The notes below the pieces were generated by a model. It was not told the DNA's origin and did no database searches. It saw only the letters and a list, made by a program, of their open reading frames with translations. Both the position numbers and the translations under genes were made by a program. 64,000 nucleotides of DNA from Halomonas sp. PR-M31 (GTDB taxonomy: Bacteria; Pseudomonadota; Gammaproteobacteria; Pseudomonadales; Halomonadaceae): positions 1-64,000 of the forward strand of contig NZ_JIBT01000005.1 in assembly GCF_001039575.1 (NCBI RefSeq). The letters are read 5' to 3'. Of this stretch, positions 8,825-17,655 are shown in pieces. Position 1 is the stretch's first letter. Each line of letters begins with the position of its first letter.

Positions 8825-10507
8825 TTACTGCCGCCGAGCGGTGATCGTTTCCCCAGCGGAAGTTTCTAGAATCAACGCGCCGATGTCGTCGATGGAATGG
8901 CGAGTGATCTTGGGCAACATGTCCAGTAGTCGGCGCTCCTGATTCATTAGCGCCTCCGGGCAGGCCATCCGGGTGGTGCCTGCAAGCGCGATCGACAGCT
9001 CCTCTTTCGTGTTCTCGTAACTGCCCATCAAACGATTGCAGCTGGCATTACCCGCCAAGCGGCCTTCCGGTAGAAACTGCAGACTGGCCGGACTCATGTC
9101 GATCACACCACGACCTGCTATATCCTCGATCATCCATTCAGGCCCAACCAGCTGCGGTGCGTTTTCCTGTTTCATCAAATACTCCGCCACGGCGCGATAG
9201 GCAGGAAGCGAGGTGGGGTCGTTGGCCGCGTTCGCGGCCTTCGGGTTCGAGGCGAAACGCACGATGACCATGTCCGCCGTAGGATCGATCCAGACAGTCT
9301 GGCCATGAACTCCGCGGGCGGCAAAGGCGTCGTGATCGTCGTGACTTACCCACCACATGCCGCGATAGCTCCAACCCTTCAGCGTATCGTAGCCAGCCTT
9401 GGCAAAGGCGTCTTTGTCGCCGCCTTCCCGGATGCGTTCGATGGCATCAGATGGAATGATCTGCTCGCCCTGCCAGCGTCCTTCATCCAGCACCAGCTGA
9501 CCGAATCGACCCAGATCCCGCAGGGTCGAATTGAACCCGCCTCCGGCGAAAGGGGTGCCGATGGAGTCCACCGTGTAAAACGCCTCGCGCTCGGCGCCGA
9601 TTCGGGTCCAGATCCTGTCCGCCAGATAATCCGATACGGTCCTGCCGGTCGTCCGGGCGATCAGCCAGCCGAGCGCATCCGCGTTGACGGTCTTGTAGCC
9701 AAACGCCTCGCCGTGAGTGCCCTTCTTCTCCACGGTCTGAAGAAACTCGAAGTAGCTGCGCGGGCCCTCATAGCCCTCGGGTTTGGGTAGCGGGCTGCCG
9801 GCCTGAGCGTAGGTCCATACCTCTGCCTCTGGGTCGGCATAATCTTCGGAGTAGTCCAGGGCGGTGGTCATTTCCAGCACCTGGCGCACCGTGGCATCGC
9901 CAAAGGCGCTGTCTTCAAGCTCAGGAATCAGGTCGCCCACCAGGGCCGTTTCATCCAGCGTACCCTCGGCGATCAGGGTCTCGCCCAGCAGCCCGGTCAG
10001 GCTCTTGGTGACGGACATGGCGCCGTGCAGCGTGGTCTCGTTCATGCAGCCGTCATAGCGCTCATAGACGACCCGGCCATGATGCAGCACCAGCAGGCCG
10101 TCGGTGTAGTTGGCATCGAATGCCTCATCCCAGGTCATGGGGTCATCGCCGCCAAGGGGCGTGAACGTCACCGCATCGATGGCGGGATCGAGTGAGTAAG
10201 GCAAGCCGCTTTGGCCCTCGGCGCCGCTGCGCACGCCGGTGGTCGGCATCAGTTCGCGAAAATGACAGGCCGTCCAGCGCAGCTTGGGAAAGGCGAAATA
10301 ATCCGGATCGGTGAAGCGAATCGTCTTGTCCGCCGGGGGTGGAAAGCCCTGCATCCAGCCCAGGGTTTCGGGGTTCGAGGCCTGGGCCGACAGGGGCGGC
10401 GCCTCCTGGGATTGTGTCGACTCCTGCGCCATGGCGGCGGGCGCAACCAGCGCTACAGATGCGGCAACCGCCGCTACCATCAATGTCTTCATCGTTGTTG
10501 TCTTCAT
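8825..10507 (-). CDS. exported serine hydrolase (class C beta-lactamase family) with C-terminal META domain
   Basis: The 560-residue protein has a signal peptide ending at PAAMAQ. Next comes a beta-lactamase/penicillin-binding-like hydrolase domain with the SxxK nucleophile motif GAMSVTKSLTG. After it, from about residue 460, is a META/HslJ-like domain (WMIEDIAGRGVIDMSPAS, GNASCNRLMGSYE, TTRMACPEALMNQE). META domains usually occur alone in heat-shock-associated lipoproteins, so the fusion is unusual. ATG 10507 overlaps the stop of the upstream dehydrogenase gene in an ATGA arrangement, which shows coupling. Likely an esterase or amidase in the periplasm; the substrate is unknown. Confidence 0.82.
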   Translation of the reverse strand: MKTTTMKTLMVAAVAASVALVAPAAMAQESTQSQEAPPLSAQASNPETLGWMQGFPPPADKTIRFTDPDYFAFPKLRWTACHFRELMPTTGVRSGAEGQSGLPYSLDPAIDAVTFTPLGGDDPMTWDEAFDANYTDGLLVLHHGRVVYERYDGCMNETTLHGAMSVTKSLTGLLGETLIAEGTLDETALVGDLIPELEDSAFGDATVRQVLEMTTALDYSEDYADPEAEVWTYAQAGSPLPKPEGYEGPRSYFEFLQTVEKKGTHGEAFGYKTVNADALGWLIARTTGRTVSDYLADRIWTRIGAEREAFYTVDSIGTPFAGGGFNSTLRDLGRFGQLVLDEGRWQGEQIIPSDAIERIREGGDKDAFAKAGYDTLKGWSYRGMWWVSHDDHDAFAARGVHGQTVWIDPTADMVIVRFASNPKAANAANDPTSLPAYRAVAEYLMKQENAPQLVGPEWMIEDIAGRGVIDMSPASLQFLPEGRLAGNASCNRLMGSYENTKEELSIALAGTTRMACPEALMNQERRLLDMLPKITRHSIDDIGALILETSAGETITARRQ

Positions 10508-11271
10508 TCGAGTTCCTGAACGCCACCGCCGGACACGGTCAGTATCTGACCGCTGATCCAACTAGCCGCCGGTGAGCATAGAAAAAGCGCTGCGTTGGCA
10601 ATGTCCTCGGGTTCGCCCAGGCGCTTGATCGGAGTATGAGCCAGCATCTTTTCCTCGATCTCGTCTGTCAGTACGGATTTCAGTGCGTCGGTGCGGGTAG
10701 CGCCTGGTGCGATGGCATTGATGCGCACCTTCTTGGGCCCGAGATCGAAGGCAATGTTGCGGGTCAGATGGCTTTCCGCGGCCTTGGATGAGCTGTAGGA
10801 GGCCATGCGCTCGTTCTTGTTCTCCGCGGCCATGGACGAGATGTTCAAAATCGCTCCGCCCCCTGCCGCCTCCATATGAGGGGCGGCGAGCTGACAAAGC
10901 CGGAACACCGAAAACACGTTCAGCTCGAAGGCCAGGCGCATGTCTTCCATGGGCATATCAAAAGGCTTGGGCCCGCCGCCCCCGGCGTTGTTGACCAGGA
11001 TGGTGAGCTTGCCAAAGCGCTCCACGGCCTCGTTCACCACCCGCTCGAGATCCTCTTGCTTGGTAATATCGCAAGCCGTGCTCGCTGCCTGACCGCCTTG
11101 CCGAGTAATTCCCTCAGCTACCGCGCTGGCGGCCTCCGCGTCCAAATCGCTGACCAGCACTGCGGCCCCGGCGCCGGCAAACGTCTCGGCAATCCCTTGG
11201 CCGATACCGGCCCCAGCGCCGGTGATCAGCACCACTTGATCGTCGAGTCGAAAGTGTTGCGGATCGTACAT
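10504..11271 (-). CDS. hdhA: 7-alpha-hydroxysteroid dehydrogenase-like SDR
   Basis: The 255-residue short-chain dehydrogenase has the nucleotide motif TGAGAGIG, the NNAG motif, and the catalytic Tyr and Lys in YSSSKAA. Long stretches match the HdhA subgroup, such as GGGGPKPFDMP, SSMAAENKN and the C-terminal WISGQILTVSGGGVQEL. HdhA oxidises the 7-alpha hydroxyl of bile-acid-type steroids with NAD; the natural substrate in this organism may differ. ATG 11271 follows a strong aaaggag site. It is translationally coupled to the downstream serine hydrolase, so the two may act on one substrate. Confidence 0.87.
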   Translation of the reverse strand: MYDPQHFRLDDQVVLITGAGAGIGQGIAETFAGAGAAVLVSDLDAEAASAVAEGITRQGGQAASTACDITKQEDLERVVNEAVERFGKLTILVNNAGGGGPKPFDMPMEDMRLAFELNVFSVFRLCQLAAPHMEAAGGGAILNISSMAAENKNERMASYSSSKAAESHLTRNIAFDLGPKKVRINAIAPGATRTDALKSVLTDEIEEKMLAHTPIKRLGEPEDIANAALFLCSPAASWISGQILTVSGGGVQELE

Positions 11272-11310
11272 ATGAAATCTCCTTTTCAATGAAATGAGAG
11301 TGGGAAGGGG

Positions 11311-11484
11311 TCACTGGAACTGGCTGATCAACAGCGCCGCACTGCCCACCAGCAGGGCAGAGGCCACGGCAATATCGAGCAAGCGATTGAGCCAGCGATC
11401 GCTTCCCGGCGCGGAGCGTCGTGTTGCCCCGCGCCGGGAAGAGCTGGAAGATCTGTTGAATGAAGACCTTTTGGATGAAGACAT
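11311..11484 (-). CDS. small single-helix membrane protein in the BCCT-hdhA run
   Basis: A 57-residue frame starts MSSSKRSSFNRSSSS, has a serine/arginine-rich N-terminal half, then RWLNRLLDIAVASALLVGSAALLISQFQ, which would form one membrane helix (cited as a landmark: WLNRLLDIAVASALLVGSAA). It fits the space between the BCCT transporter (61 bases upstream) and hdhA (39 bases downstream), on the same strand. A ggacg element lies near the start, but the ribosome site is weak. A 13-base inverted repeat lies inside it. I do not recognise the family; it could be a transporter accessory peptide. Confidence 0.5.
   Translation of the reverse strand: MSSSKRSSFNRSSSSSRRGATRRSAPGSDRWLNRLLDIAVASALLVGSAALLISQFQ
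11402..11441. repeat. perfect 13-base inverted repeat inside a small gene
   Basis: The arms are cttcccggcgcgg (11402-11414) and ccgcgccgggaag (11429-11441), with a 14-base spacer. The repeat is GC-rich and lies within the coding part of the small membrane-protein gene, so the transcript would fold strongly here. Confidence 0.85.
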
Positions 11485-11545
11485 GACATCGTCCGGTACT
11501 CAGCCTTGACTGTATTAGCTTAGCACCATCGATTGAACATCACTC

Positions 11546-13180
11546 CTATCTGGCGGTGCGCGGGTTGATCCGCCGATTGACCACATCCGGCGCTCGGCGA
11601 TAGCGATCCTCATCCGCCATCTGTTCCGCTTCAAACGCATCCGCCCCCACCGGGGTCTCGCCATGACGCCGATAGAGCGCGGTGAGCATGGCGCGGCGAT
11701 CGGCGCGCAGCTCCTTGATCAACACAACGATCATGACGTAGATGATGAAGGTGAACGGCAGCGCCGAGAGCACCGCTGCGGACTGCAACCCCTTGAGGCC
11801 ACCGGCGATGATCAGGGTCAGACAGATGGCGGCAATGAGCACGCCCCAGGCCACGCGCTTGTAAAGCGGTGGATTGATTGAACCGCCGTCGGTCATCTGC
11901 GCCACAATGTAAGTGGCGGAATCCGCGGAAGTGACCAGAAAGATGAAGATTAAGCACAAGGCCACCACGGACAGCACCTCGGAAAAGGGCATCAGATCGA
12001 ACATCTGAAACAGCGCCACGGTGATGTTCTCATTCGTGGCGGCGGCCAGACCGACGTCGCCGGACATCTCCAGATGAATTGCCGCGCCACCGAAAATGCC
12101 GATCCACAGACAGGCCAGCAAAGGTGGCACCACCAGCACGCCGAACACGTACTCCTTGATGGTACGGCCGCGAGAAACACGTGCCACAAAAGTGCCGACG
12201 AAAGGCGACCAGGCGATGACCCAGGCCCAGTAGAAGATCGTCCAATCGTTGGCCCAGGTATTGTCGCTGTAGGGCGTAGTGCGCAGGCTCATGACGATGA
12301 AGTTCTGCAAATAGTCGCCAATCCCCGTCGTGATGGTCTCGAGAATGGCAAGGGTGGGCCCGGTGAACAGCACGTAGAACATGAGCACGAAGCACAGGGT
12401 CAAATTGATGTTGGACAGGCGCTTGATGCCTTTATCCAACCCGGACCAGGTCGATAGCATGTAGCAAACGAACATCGCCCCCATGATGATGAACTTCCAA
12501 AGCGCGCTTTCCTCGACGCCAAAAACCGCATGCAGGCCGCCGTTGATTTGCAGTACCGCCAGGCCAACCGAGGTAGCCACCCCCATGACCGTAGCCACCA
12601 CCGCGAAGATATCCAACGCCGGCGCCAATTTTCTTGCCTTGGGGCGCTTGGCAGTCACGGATGAGAGCACCGAGGAAACCAGCCCCGCCTGGCCCTTGCG
12701 AAACTGGAAATAGGCAATGATCAGCCCGACGATGGAGAATGCCGCCCACTGATGAATGCCCCAGTTGAAGAAGCTATATTGAATGGCGTAGCGGGCGGAA
12801 GCGGCGGTTTCTGGCGCAACATCGCCATAGGGCGGATTCAGATAATGGGTCATGGGTTCCGCCATGCCATAAAACACCAGCCCCACTCCGAACCCGGCGG
12901 CCAGCAGCATGCTGATCCAGGAAAAGAAACTGTACGTGGGCGTGCTATCCTGGGGCCCGAGGCGGATCTTGCCGTACTTGCTGAAGGCAAGTGCGAACAG
13001 AAACAGCACGAAGCCGAACACCGAGAACAGATAGAACCAGCCGAAATAACGACCGATAATCCCTAGCGCGGAGCTTGCGGCAGTACCGAACTGAGTCGGA
13101 AAGGCCGCACCGACTGCCACTAGGGCAACGATAATCAAAGCAGAGATAATAAAGACGCGTTGACGTCCAAAACTGGCCAT
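11546..13180 (-). CDS. BCCT-family betaine/choline/carnitine-type transporter
   Basis: The 544-residue protein has about 12 membrane helices and the BCCT landmarks GVGLVFYGMAEPMTHYLNPP near residue 110 and FYWAWVIAWSPFVGTFVARVSRGRTIKE near residue 320 (read as FYWAWVIAWSPFVG then TFVARVSRGRTIKE). BCCT carriers import glycine betaine, choline, carnitine or related trimethylammonium compounds with Na+ or H+, mainly for osmoprotection. This fits a halophile. The substrate cannot be fixed here. It heads a minus-strand run with a small membrane protein, hdhA and a serine hydrolase. Confidence 0.92.
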   Translation of the reverse strand: MASFGRQRVFIISALIIVALVAVGAAFPTQFGTAASSALGIIGRYFGWFYLFSVFGFVLFLFALAFSKYGKIRLGPQDSTPTYSFFSWISMLLAAGFGVGLVFYGMAEPMTHYLNPPYGDVAPETAASARYAIQYSFFNWGIHQWAAFSIVGLIIAYFQFRKGQAGLVSSVLSSVTAKRPKARKLAPALDIFAVVATVMGVATSVGLAVLQINGGLHAVFGVEESALWKFIIMGAMFVCYMLSTWSGLDKGIKRLSNINLTLCFVLMFYVLFTGPTLAILETITTGIGDYLQNFIVMSLRTTPYSDNTWANDWTIFYWAWVIAWSPFVGTFVARVSRGRTIKEYVFGVLVVPPLLACLWIGIFGGAAIHLEMSGDVGLAAATNENITVALFQMFDLMPFSEVLSVVALCLIFIFLVTSADSATYIVAQMTDGGSINPPLYKRVAWGVLIAAICLTLIIAGGLKGLQSAAVLSALPFTFIIYVMIVVLIKELRADRRAMLTALYRRHGETPVGADAFEAEQMADEDRYRRAPDVVNRRINPRTAR

Positions 13181-13294
13181 ATTTCTTCCTTGGGCGAAAT
13201 ACCGTATAGACTATTGCTGCGATAGCTTATAGATCACAGCACTCTAATACACCCGGCAGCAAACCTTTCTATCATCTACTTACACAGTCGCCGC

Positions 13295-13903
13295 ATGCCT
13301 TTACCTTCCTTCACCTCATTTGCCTCTTCTACCGCCTGGCTCGATCGGCTGGCCCGGTCGAACCATGCTTATTGGCTGCTGTTTCTGGCCTCGATGCTAG
13401 AAACCCTGCTGATCCCCATTCCCATCGAAATCATCATCATTCCCTGGATGCTGTCTCATCCGGACAAAAAGTGGCGTATCGCTGCCGTTGCCCTGGCAGG
13501 CAATCTGGTGGCGGCCACTATTGGTTTTTGGCTAGGCAGTCTGGCGATGGATCAATGGGGAGACACGCTGATCTCGTTCTTCGGCGGCCAGCAGGCTTAC
13601 GACAGCTTCCAGACTCGTTTCGAGGAGCAGGGCTTCCTGGCGATTCTGGCCATCGGCATCACGCCGGTGCCCTTTCAGATTGCCATGCTGGTGGCCGGTG
13701 CCGGCCACTATCCCTTCCTGCTGTTTCTGGCGGCGGCCTTTATGGCGCGGGGCGTGCGCTACTTTGGTCTGGCGCTGCTGGTACAAATATTCGGTGATGC
13801 CGCCATGCGGATCTGGAAAAAGCATTCCCGCAAGGTGGGTGTGCTTTTGCTGCTGATACTCCTGGCCTGGCTTGTCTGGCAGTTCAAGGACTACTTCATA
13901 TAA
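13295..13903 (+). CDS. VTT/DedA-superfamily membrane protein (YqaA-like)
   Basis: The 202-residue protein has a VTT (SNARE-associated) domain: FLASMLETLLIPIPIEII near the N-terminus, NLVAATIGFWLGS, then the conserved FEEQGFLAILAIGITPVPFQI and AAFMARGVRYFGLALLVQIFG. It belongs with YqaA rather than classical DedA. Family members are implicated in lipid scrambling or flipping and in envelope homeostasis. It is a single gene divergent from the BCCT transporter. Confidence 0.85.
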   Translation: MPLPSFTSFASSTAWLDRLARSNHAYWLLFLASMLETLLIPIPIEIIIIPWMLSHPDKKWRIAAVALAGNLVAATIGFWLGSLAMDQWGDTLISFFGGQQAYDSFQTRFEEQGFLAILAIGITPVPFQIAMLVAGAGHYPFLLFLAAAFMARGVRYFGLALLVQIFGDAAMRIWKKHSRKVGVLLLLILLAWLVWQFKDYFI

Positions 13904-13953
13904 GCCTCAGCCTTGCAATCCGATATCGACGCCCCCAGAAAAGAGAATAATAA

Positions 13954-13975
13954 GGGCGCTAACAAATTAGCGCCC
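13954..13975. terminator. hairpin after the VTT gene
   Basis: A 9-base stem (gggcgctaa and ttagcgccc) closes a 4-base caaa loop. On the plus strand the T-run is poor (tcacccttt); on the minus strand it is followed by ttattattctctttt. It may end the VTT transcript or structure the leader of the downstream gene, whose ribosome site begins 10 bases later. Confidence 0.5.
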
Positions 13976-13995
13976 TCACCCTTTCGGGAGGCTCA

Positions 13996-15021
13996 ATGAA
14001 TCAGCTCGCCAATATCCCACTTTCCGTACTGGATCTAGCGCCCATTCGCAAAAACGGCAGCGTCGGTGAAACCTTTGCCGATACCGTCGAGCTAGCCCAG
14101 CATGTGGAACGCCTCGGCTTCAACCGCTACTGGCTTGCCGAGCACCACAACATCGACGGCATCGCCAGCGCCGCCACGGCGGTATTGATCGGGCATGTGG
14201 CCGGTGCCACCCAGCATATTCGCGTCGGCTCCGGCGGCGTCATGCTGCCCAATCATCCGCCCCTGGTGATTGCCGAGCAGTTCGGCACCCTGGAAACCCT
14301 CTACCCGGGACGCATCGATCTTGGGTTGGGGCGTGCACCGGGCTCGGATGGCGCGACCATGGCGGCCATGCGCCGGGACCCGCGCTCTGGGGTAAGCGAC
14401 TTCCCGGACCAGCTTGATGAACTGCGCCGCTATCTAGGCGATCCCTTGCCGGACCAACGAGTGCGGGCCAATCCTGGCCAGAGTACTCATGTGCCGATCT
14501 GGCTGCTGGGCTCGAGCGGTTACAGCGCCCAGCTGGCTGCACGGCTAGGCTTGCCCTTCGCTTTCGCTGCCCAGTTCGCCCCGGGCTATCTATTCGAGGC
14601 ACTGCGCCTGTATCGCGAACAGTTCCAACCTTCCCATGTGCTCGACGAGCCCTATGCCATGGTAGGTATGCCGGTGATCGCTGCGGACAACGATGCCCAG
14701 GCGACTTATCTTGCCTCCACCGCCCAGCAGAAGTTTCTCAACCTGATTCGCGGACGCAGCACTCGCGCACTGCCGCCGACGGAAAGCCTGGATTGGTCGC
14801 CTCAGGAGCGGGCCATGGTCAGCCAGAACATGGGGGCTGCAGTGATCGGCGGCCCGGACAGGGTGCGGGAAGGCCTGGAGCGTTTTCTGGAACAGACCCA
14901 GGCGAACGAGCTGATGATCGCAACGGACGTCTATCGTCAGGTGGACCGCAAGCGCTCCTTCGAGATTTTGGCCGATGTGTGGAAAAACGGCTCTTCAACG
15001 TTTCATGTGGATTCGGTTTGA
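13996..15021 (+). CDS. luciferase-like FMN-dependent monooxygenase (YhbW/MsnO8-like)
   Basis: The 341-residue protein is an LLM-class flavin oxidoreductase. Landmarks are [14 protein letters not shown] at the N-terminus, [33 protein letters not shown], and [13 protein letters not shown]. The MsnO8/YhbW group uses FMNH2 and oxygen on unknown substrates. A gggaggc ribosome site precedes the ATG. No flavin reductase lies next to it. Confidence 0.88.
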   Translation: MNQLANIPLSVLDLAPIRKNGSVGETFADTVELAQHVERLGFNRYWLAEHHNIDGIASAATAVLIGHVAGATQHIRVGSGGVMLPNHPPLVIAEQFGTLETLYPGRIDLGLGRAPGSDGATMAAMRRDPRSGVSDFPDQLDELRRYLGDPLPDQRVRANPGQSTHVPIWLLGSSGYSAQLAARLGLPFAFAAQFAPGYLFEALRLYREQFQPSHVLDEPYAMVGMPVIAADNDAQATYLASTAQQKFLNLIRGRSTRALPPTESLDWSPQERAMVSQNMGAAVIGGPDRVREGLERFLEQTQANELMIATDVYRQVDRKRSFEILADVWKNGSSTFHVDSV

Positions 15022-15038
15022 TCCATCGCCCGATAAAT

Positions 15039-15098
15039 CGATCTCCTACAAAACCCTGCGGTATCAACCATCTGTAGGAGATCGCTTCAGCGAGCGAT
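15039..15098. repeat. REP-like palindromic intergenic element
   Basis: Two inverted copies of cgatctcctaca (15039-15050) and tgtaggagatcg (15073-15084) are followed by a small hairpin atcgct/agcgat (15081-15098). This resembles repetitive extragenic palindromes of pseudomonads and halomonads. Only this one element was noticed in the window, so its repetitive nature is inferred from style. Confidence 0.5.
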
Positions 15099-15205
15099 AG
15101 GTGCATCGAGCCCTATGCCGGGCGTCGGAATCTGCGTACCGCTTTATGTCCTGCCCCCTGCAGTTCAGCGTCGAAGACGCTGGAAAAGCAGGGGATCAGG
15201 AATCC

Positions 15206-16159
15206 TTAATCCAAACGCGCCTGAATACGCTGCTCGAGTTCGTTCTGATCCGCGGCAAAGCGGCGAATGCCTTCCGCCAGCTTGTCGTTGGCCATGGTGT
15301 CTTCGTTATGGCCCCAGCGGAATTCGGCTTCGCTCAGGGGCGTCAGGCGCTCGCTGGCCTCCCCCACATCGCTGATCTTGCGCTCTACATTGCCTTTGCT
15401 ACCGGCCAACTCCTCGAGCAGCGCCGGTGAGATGGTCAGGCGATTACAGCCCGCCAGGGCCAGGATCTGCCCGGTGGTGCGAAAGCTCGCCCCCATGACC
15501 ACGGTGTCATAACGGTAGTTGCTGGCCACCCGGCAGACATTGCGTACGAACTGGACACCGGGGTCGTCTTCCGGCGCGTACTCCTTGCCGGTCTCTTTCT
15601 TGTACCAGTCGGTGACGCGGCCCACGAAGGGCGAGATCAAATGCACACCGGCATCGAAGCAGGCCCGGGCCTGGGCGTCGCTGAACAGCAGCGTGAGATT
15701 GCATTGAATGCCTTCGCGTTCCAGCGTCTCCGCAACGCGAATGCCTTCCCAGGTCGAGGCTAGCTTGATCAGCACCCGCTCGGGTTTGATGCCGTGTTGA
15801 TCGTAGAGCTCGATCAGCTGGTGGGCCTTGGCGATGCTGGTGTCCTTATCAAAAGAGAGCTTTGCGGCTACTTCAGTGGAAACCCGTCCCGGCACGATGC
15901 CGGCGATCTCGCTGCCAATGGCCACCGACAGACGATCCACCGCCTGATCGATCCGCGCCTGGGTATCGCTTGTATCGCCTTTTACCTTTGCCAGGGTCTC
16001 GTCAATCAGCGCCTGGTGGCCGGGCAGATCGAAGGCCTTCAAGATCAGCGACGGGTTAGTGGTGGCATCCTGAGGCTCGTAGCGGCGAATGGCGTCCAGA
16101 TCACCGGTATCGGCCACCACCATCGAGTGTTGTTTGAGAGCATCCAGTTGGCTGGACAT
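15206..16159 (-). CDS. tal: transaldolase
   Basis: The 317-residue enzyme of the non-oxidative pentose phosphate pathway transfers a dihydroxyacetone unit from sedoheptulose 7-phosphate to glyceraldehyde 3-phosphate. It shows DATTNPSLILKA near the N-terminus, the Schiff-base lysine in RVLIKLASTWEGI, CNLTLLFSDAQARAC, and FVGRVTDWYKKETG. ATG 16159 follows an aaaggag site and yields the normal length; the frame extends further upstream without homology. A short hairpin (cagcgtc/gacgctg) lies after the stop. Confidence 0.95.
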   Translation of the reverse strand: MSSQLDALKQHSMVVADTGDLDAIRRYEPQDATTNPSLILKAFDLPGHQALIDETLAKVKGDTSDTQARIDQAVDRLSVAIGSEIAGIVPGRVSTEVAAKLSFDKDTSIAKAHQLIELYDQHGIKPERVLIKLASTWEGIRVAETLEREGIQCNLTLLFSDAQARACFDAGVHLISPFVGRVTDWYKKETGKEYAPEDDPGVQFVRNVCRVASNYRYDTVVMGASFRTTGQILALAGCNRLTISPALLEELAGSKGNVERKISDVGEASERLTPLSEAEFRWGHNEDTMANDKLAEGIRRFAADQNELEQRIQARLD

Positions 16160-16239
16160 GAAGAACTCCTTTGACAGGCGTATATAGAAAAATTGCTGAA
16201 GGGATGATGCGCATGGTAACGCAACTTCGTGTCCAATCG

Positions 16240-17655
16240 TCAGCGCGATATCTTGCTCGGCAGCCAGACCCGGACGCATAGACCGCCAAGAGTGGACTCT
16301 TCCAGCTGCAGCTGCCCGCCATAGAGCGCGACCAGATCCTCGACGATAGCAAGCCCCAGCCCAGAGCCGGCGCTGGGGCTTGAATCAAAGCCGGTATCGG
16401 GGCTCTGATCAAAGCCAGGATCAGCCTCGAGGTGTCGTTCATCGAGCCGAGCGCCGCGCTTTAGCGCTCGTTCCCGCTGCTGCGGATTCATGCCCGGGCC
16501 ATCGTCATCGATGCTCAGCCATAGACCGTCATTCGCTGCCTGCGTTTTCAGAGCCACCCATGTTTCAGCCCAGCGCAGGGCGTTTTCCAGCAGATTACCC
16601 ACCAGCTCCTGCAAATCCTGAGGGTCCATGCGCACATTGAACGCCTCGTCGATGTTCTGCTCAAACAGGATGCCCCGGCGCTCCGCCAGGCGTGCCAGCC
16701 CCTCGACCACCGGCGCGATGGTCGCTTTCAGCCCGACGCGGCCGCTCAGAAGCGCGCTTCCTGCAGCGGAGGCCCGGGACAGATGATGACGTACCGCCGT
16801 ATCGATTCGGGCCACTTCTCCCCGCACTTGCTGTCGTGGCGTCTCGGGAAGGCGATCCGCCAGGGTCTTGAGCACGCTGACCGGAGTCTTCAAGGCATGA
16901 GCCAGGTTGCCTGCCGCATCGCGGCTTCGGGTAAGCATTCGCTCGTCCCGTTCGAGCACTTCGTTCATGGCCTGAGCCAGTTCCCGGAGTTCACCGGGCA
17001 GATGCGTCTCCAGCCGCTTGCGCTCGCCACTTTCGATGGCACGCAGATTGGTATGCAGACGTCGCAGTGGTGCCAGCCCCCAATGAATCTGCAGGGCCAG
17101 CCCGACCAGCAGCAGTCCTCCTAACGTCAGAAGCGACAGCCCCAACAGCCACTCGAAGCGGGCCACCTCCGCGTTCAACTCCTCACGGGAGGCCGCCACG
17201 CTAACGTGCAGGCGGTGAGGATAGCCCGGCAAACGCACATCGCGCTCGGCTATGCGAAGTGGCTCTCCCCGGGGGCCCTGAGCGTTGCGCAGCGTCTCAC
17301 CTTGCGCTTGAATCACTGGAAGTCGTTGATCCCACAGCGAGCGGGAAACCAAGGTCGTATCGCGAGTATCGGTCACCTGCCAGTACCAGCCGGAGAACAC
17401 TCTTGAAAAACGCGGATCGCCCAGATCCAGGGATTCATCGAGCCGGCGACTGATCGGATCCTGTTCGAGCCGCACCAGGATGACCTGCAATAGCGATGAC
17501 AAGCGCTGATCGAACGACCCGGTGACTGCATCGCGAAAATTGTAGGCAAGCCCTACCCCTGCCAGGGGCAGCACCAATAGCACCAGCACCAAAGACGCCA
17601 CCATCAGCCGTCGCCGCAGGCTCCAATGCACAACCGGGCCGAGTATGGCTCGCAT
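16240..17655 (-). CDS. sensor histidine kinase, PhoQ/QseC-like
   Basis: The 471-residue kinase has an N-terminal helix (LVLVLLVLPLAGVGLAY), a periplasmic segment of about 130 residues, a second helix (LGLSLLTLGGLLLVGLAL), a HAMP-like linker, the H-box NLAHALKTPVSVLK, the N-box LQELVGNLLENALRWA, and ATP-binding G boxes SIDDDGPGM and GSGLGLAIVEDL. The AHxLKTP H-box is of the PhoQ type. The ATP lid has an extra stretch encoded by two imperfect 24-base repeats. It is coupled to the response regulator by a TAATG overlap and probably senses divalent cations, envelope stress or peptides; the signal is unknown. Confidence 0.88.
   Translation of the reverse strand: MRAILGPVVHWSLRRRLMVASLVLVLLVLPLAGVGLAYNFRDAVTGSFDQRLSSLLQVILVRLEQDPISRRLDESLDLGDPRFSRVFSGWYWQVTDTRDTTLVSRSLWDQRLPVIQAQGETLRNAQGPRGEPLRIAERDVRLPGYPHRLHVSVAASREELNAEVARFEWLLGLSLLTLGGLLLVGLALQIHWGLAPLRRLHTNLRAIESGERKRLETHLPGELRELAQAMNEVLERDERMLTRSRDAAGNLAHALKTPVSVLKTLADRLPETPRQQVRGEVARIDTAVRHHLSRASAAGSALLSGRVGLKATIAPVVEGLARLAERRGILFEQNIDEAFNVRMDPQDLQELVGNLLENALRWAETWVALKTQAANDGLWLSIDDDGPGMNPQQRERALKRGARLDERHLEADPGFDQSPDTGFDSSPSAGSGLGLAIVEDLVALYGGQLQLEESTLGGLCVRVWLPSKISR
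16375..16422. repeat. 24-base imperfect tandem repeat in kinase ATP lid
   Basis: Two adjacent units (16375-16398 and 16399-16422) agree at 19 of 24 positions. On the coding strand they encode DPGFDQSP and DTGFDSSP, inserted between the G1 and G2 boxes of the kinase. Confidence 0.8.

Noticed and set aside
15167-15183. short hairpin cagcgtc/gacgctg after transaldolase
   Set aside because: A stem of seven bases without a T-run on the transcribed strand is too weak to call as a terminator.
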